31,339 bases of DNA. Source: CAZQVN01 sp964596775 (GTDB lineage: Bacteria; Eisenbacteria; RBG-16-71-46; JABDJR01; JAWXBZ01). The position numbers and the translations under genes were made by a program. Positions 30,515 through 31,339 of this stretch are shown here, in pieces (the stretch's first letter is position 1; each line of letters begins with the position of its first letter). The stretch spans positions 1 through 31,339 of the forward strand of contig CAZQVN010000042.1 in assembly GCA_964596775.1 (NCBI GenBank), given 5' to 3'. Under the pieces are notes generated by a model. It was not told the origin of the DNA. It saw nothing but the letters and a program-made list of their open reading frames with translations, and searched no databases.

Positions 30515-31093
30515 TCACTTCTTCAACCGCCGCAGCACCGCAGTCCCTCTTTTCGAGAGGCGGTACCCCACCTCCAGGCTCTCGGTGAGGCCCAGCGACT
30601 TGAGCTTCCGCACGTCGACCTTGAACTCGTCCCGTTCCCGGCCCAGGTCGCAGGCGAGATCCCCGGCCCGCACGCCCGGCCGCTTCGCGATCAGTTCCAG
30701 AACCGACCGGGTCCAGGCGCCCCGCCGGCTGCGCGCGTCGAGCCGTTCCAGGCGCTGAACGACCGCGTCGATCTCCGAACCAGCCGGCACCGCGTCCCGC
30801 AGCGCTTTCCGTGGATCCGGCCCCAGCCGTCCCAGCCGCACCCGGTACACGTCGCCGTCCGGGCGCTGATCCAGGAAGGCCCGGAGCGATGCCAGATCGC
30901 AGAAGCCCGCCGCCTTCGCGTCGCGCCCGGTGACTCCGGCGGCGTCCACCGGGTCCACCGACTTGATTTCCAGCCGGCCGACGGCGGTCAGCAGCGACCC
31001 GCCGGTCTTCACGGTGGGTCGCTTCCAGCGCCGAAAGACCAGCGTGATGGTTCCGGCTCTTATGCCTTCGAGCGTTTCCCGGTTGAGCAGCAC
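30515..31093 (-). CDS. ASCH-domain protein with winged-helix C-terminus
   Basis: A 192-residue protein. Residues 1-100 match the ASCH/PUA-like fold in its short form (LLNRETLEGIRAGTITLVFR, RWKRPTVKTGGSLLTAVGRL), which is thought to bind RNA or a nucleotide. Residues about 115-190 look like a winged helix (TRSVLELIAKRPGVRAGDLA, VRKLKSLGLTESLEVGYRLS), so it may touch DNA or RNA in regulation. It starts at GTG 31093, one base after the stop of the small remnant gene at 31095-31166, so its translation is probably coupled to that remnant and to the GNAT gene before it. Function unknown. Confidence 0.82.
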   Translation of the reverse strand: MLLNRETLEGIRAGTITLVFRRWKRPTVKTGGSLLTAVGRLEIKSVDPVDAAGVTGRDAKAAGFCDLASLRAFLDQRPDGDVYRVRLGRLGPDPRKALRDAVPAGSEIDAVVQRLERLDARSRRGAWTRSVLELIAKRPGVRAGDLACDLGRERDEFKVDVRKLKSLGLTESLEVGYRLSKRGTAVLRRLKK

Positions 31094-31094
31094 G

Positions 31095-31166
31095 TCATCC
31101 CACCTCGTAGCGCAGTTCCGCGATGAATCCGTCGAGGCTCGTGGCCGTGTAGTACTGCGTTTTCAT
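31095..31166 (-). pseudogene. Remnant of a dihydrofolate-reductase-family gene
   Basis: A 23-codon frame: MKTQYYTATSLDGFIA joined directly to ELRYEVG and a stop. The first part is the standard opening of RibD-C/dihydrofolate reductase-family proteins (normally about 180-200 residues). The last part resembles their usual C-terminal strand. The middle appears to have been lost in one in-frame deletion. Its ATG overlaps the GNAT stop (ATGA at 31163-31166) and its stop is 1 base before the ASCH start, so it still links two cistrons. It is too short to be an enzyme. Confidence 0.6.
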
Positions 31167-31339
31167 GAGACGTCCTCTCCCAGTCGCCACACCCACACCT
31201 CTTCCCCACCCTCCAGGGTGTCGCTCCGCGAAAGGCCCGCGTTCCGGGCCACGTTCTGACTCGCCACATGGCCCGGGTGCACGCAGGCTCTTATCTCCGT
31301 GACACCCGAGGCACGCAGAAAACCCACGAGCCCCGCCGC
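31163..31339 (-). CDS. GNAT acetyltransferase, C-terminal part
   Basis: The last 58 residues of a GNAT-family N-acetyltransferase whose start lies beyond the right edge. The tail shows the motif B region: VGFLRASGVTEIRACVHPGH, then ASQNVARNAGLSRSDT, matching the N-x-x-x-x-x-x-x-G-L pattern (residues that close the acetyl-CoA site), then the last strand EEVWVWRL. The substrate is unknown. The stop overlaps the remnant's ATG by 4 bases. Confidence 0.75.
   Translation of the reverse strand, partial: AAGLVGFLRASGVTEIRACVHPGHVASQNVARNAGLSRSDTLEGGEEVWVWRLGEDVS

Noticed and set aside
31060..31269. A 69-codon minus-strand frame at the right edge
   Set aside because: It is out of frame with the GNAT tail, the remnant and the ASCH start, all of which are supported by motifs and overlaps.

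Overview
The window is GC-rich bacterial chromosomal DNA from a draft or metagenome-derived assembly: 100 Ns at 28111-28210 mark a scaffold gap. No plasmid, phage or insertion-sequence genes were seen, and I found no tRNA or rRNA genes. The gene set points to a kinase-rich, B12-using, menaquinone-making bacterium, with Acidobacteriota most likely and Planctomycetota or a related phylum possible. The pointers are an ECF sigma factor of the TIGR02999 type beside a Ser/Thr kinase fused to WD40 repeats, a class II ribonucleotide reductase, a futalosine-pathway MqnD-like enzyme and a TIGR03960/TIGR03936 radical SAM fusion. No 16S gene or marker set is present to settle this.

Layout. 1-245: a 73-bp tandem repeat upstream of an Fe-S operon. 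246-4504 (+): cysteine desulfurase, an A-type Fe-S carrier, a polytopic membrane/TPR protein, then a 41-bp tandem repeat made of overlapping mini-ORFs that leads into a tail-anchored protein of unknown function. 4514-5185 (-): exported redoxin. 5186-5543: a 358-base divergent control region holding a -10 on the minus strand, a candidate NrdR box pair and a good sigma-70 promoter. 5544-8366 (+): NrdJ, followed by a strong terminator. 8464-10891 (+): CNNM/CorC-type membrane protein and a radical SAM/SPASM protein. 10959-17064 (-): GT-C-like membrane/TPR protein, an exported cysteine-containing protein, and the two-part radical SAM protein. 17107-20896 (-): ECF sigma factor and WD40 kinase operon. 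21135-23255 (-): groES-groEL with CIRCE and terminator. 23259-24383 (-): aminotransferase. 24592-27912 (+): rpiA, mqnD-like gene and ABC exporter, tightly packed. 27947-28110 (-): end of a membrane protein cut by the gap. 28211-31339 (-): cupin, VOC protein, a secreted protein behind a Phd/ParE toxin-antitoxin pair, ASCH protein, a shrunken dihydrofolate-reductase-like remnant, and the end of a GNAT acetyltransferase.

Working together: IscS and IscA make and deliver Fe-S clusters of the kind the two radical SAM enzymes need. NrdJ supplies dNTPs using adenosylcobalamin. The sigma factor and kinase look like a signalling pair. GroES/GroEL is under heat-shock control through CIRCE.

Three things stand out. 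First, the 41-bp repeat at 3584-3706 copies the start region of the next gene three times, so that each mini-ORF stops inside an ATGA overlap with the next start. Second, four genes lack a Shine-Dalgarno sequence and have a -10 hexamer ending 8-9 bases before the start codon, which predicts leaderless mRNAs. Third, a 23-codon in-frame remnant of a dihydrofolate-reductase-family gene still bridges two neighbours at 31095-31166.
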